14,390 nt of DNA, from the NCBI GenBank assembly GCA_016184235.1, contig JACPDC010000197.1:1-14390 (forward strand). The letters are read 5' to 3'. The notes beneath the pieces are model-generated. The model did not search any database. It was given only the letters and a program-made list of their open reading frames with translations, and had not been told where the DNA came from. Positions within the stretch are counted from its first letter, which is position 1. The number at the start of each line of letters is the position of its first letter. The position numbers and the translations under genes were made by a program. Of this stretch, positions 14,298 to 14,390 are shown in pieces. Source of the DNA: Deltaproteobacteria bacterium. Its GTDB lineage: Bacteria > Desulfobacterota > Binatia > UBA9968.

Positions 14298-14338
14298 GAG
14301 GCTGCGCGCCTCCCAGGGAGTTTCCCGCGCGCGGAGGC
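14298..14338 (+). other. Competing inverted repeats in the leader of the last gene
   Basis: GAGGC (14298-14302) can pair with GCCTC (14308-14312). GCCTCC (14308-14313) can instead pair with GGAGGC (14333-14338), and GGGA-GTT-TCCC (14316-14326) is nested inside the latter. The pairings are mutually exclusive and end ten bases before the ribosome site. High GC makes chance pairing likely, so regulation is only a possibility. Confidence 0.25.
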
Positions 14339-14360
14339 ACTCGCGCGAAAGGAGAGAAGT

Positions 14361-14390
14361 ATGAGCCAACCGGTCATCGGTTTTATCGGC
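14361..14390 (+). CDS. 5' end of a gene, probably an NAD(P)-binding dehydrogenase of the 6PGDH/HIBADH type (partial)
   Basis: Only ten codons are in the window, reading MSQPVIGFIG. This is the usual opening of the beta-strand and glycine loop (GFIGLGxMG) of 3-hydroxyisobutyrate and 6-phosphogluconate dehydrogenase-like proteins, but other Rossmann proteins begin alike. A strong ribosome site AAAGGAGA (14348-14354) lies six bases before the ATG, so the start is well supported. The 184-base spacer with a stem-loop suggests a transcription unit separate from nuo. Confidence 0.55.
   Translation, partial: MSQPVIGFIG

Noticed and set aside
14307..14330. Resemblance of this stretch, on the other strand, to 2065-2082 (CTCCCT, GGGA, GCGC in the same order)
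   Set aside because: The match is short and gapped in GC-rich sequence; not enough to call a dispersed repeat without genome-wide counts.
1..14390. Searched for CRISPR arrays, insertion sequences, integrase or transposase genes, tRNA and rRNA genes
   Set aside because: None seen. The repeats present are short, intergenic and irregular, and no mobile-element gene is in any frame.

Overview
The window is a GC-rich bacterial chromosome segment dominated by one complete, uninterrupted operon for a respiratory complex I of the NuoA-to-NuoN type (about 3684-14176, plus strand). Eleven genes stand in the order nuoA, B, C, D, H, I, J, K, L, M, N, and none is visibly broken. The genes for the NADH-oxidising module (nuoE, nuoF, nuoG), which in many bacteria lie between nuoD and nuoH, are absent: only 14 bases separate D from H. 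From sequence alone I cannot name the organism. High GC, separate nuoC and nuoD, a long NuoH and an unfused 11-gene order fit an uncultivated soil or groundwater bacterium of the deltaproteobacterial, Binatota, Rokubacteria or Acidobacteria kind; this is an impression, not a search result.

Layout. Positions 1-843 hold lower-GC, weakly coding sequence: a small predicted membrane protein (216-587, function unknown) and a 55-codon ORF (676-843) that looks like the front part of a helix-turn-helix antitoxin cut off just before its DNA-binding domain. Positions 840-3490 carry two minus-strand genes: larC, the nickel-inserting enzyme of nickel-pincer nucleotide synthesis, and upstream of it an alpha/beta hydrolase of the FrsA/DUF1100-like type. 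The 266-base gap between them is rich in inverted repeats. Positions 3491-3683 form a divergent intergenic region with a good sigma70-like promoter reading into nuoA. The nuo operon follows, then a 184-base spacer with strong stem-loops, then the first ten codons of a new gene (14361 to the window end) that starts like a 6-phosphogluconate/3-hydroxyisobutyrate dehydrogenase-type NAD(P)-binding protein.

How the genes work together. NuoB, C, D and I form the connecting arm that carries electrons through FeS clusters to quinone; NuoA, H, J, K, L, M and N form the membrane arm that pumps protons. All FeS-ligand cysteines, the quinone-site His and Tyr of NuoD, and nearly all charged residues of the antiporter-like subunits are present. 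The one clear exception is an Asn in NuoN where the TM8 lysine is expected. Without NuoEFG here, the complex either uses a non-NADH donor (ferredoxin or another electron carrier) or recruits an input module encoded elsewhere.

This is mostly a conventional region and I see no novel defence, mobile or biosynthetic system. The items most worth a second look are the missing N-module, the NuoN substitution, and the two operon spacers (nuoK-nuoL, nuoL-nuoM) filled with short words repeated in both orientations.
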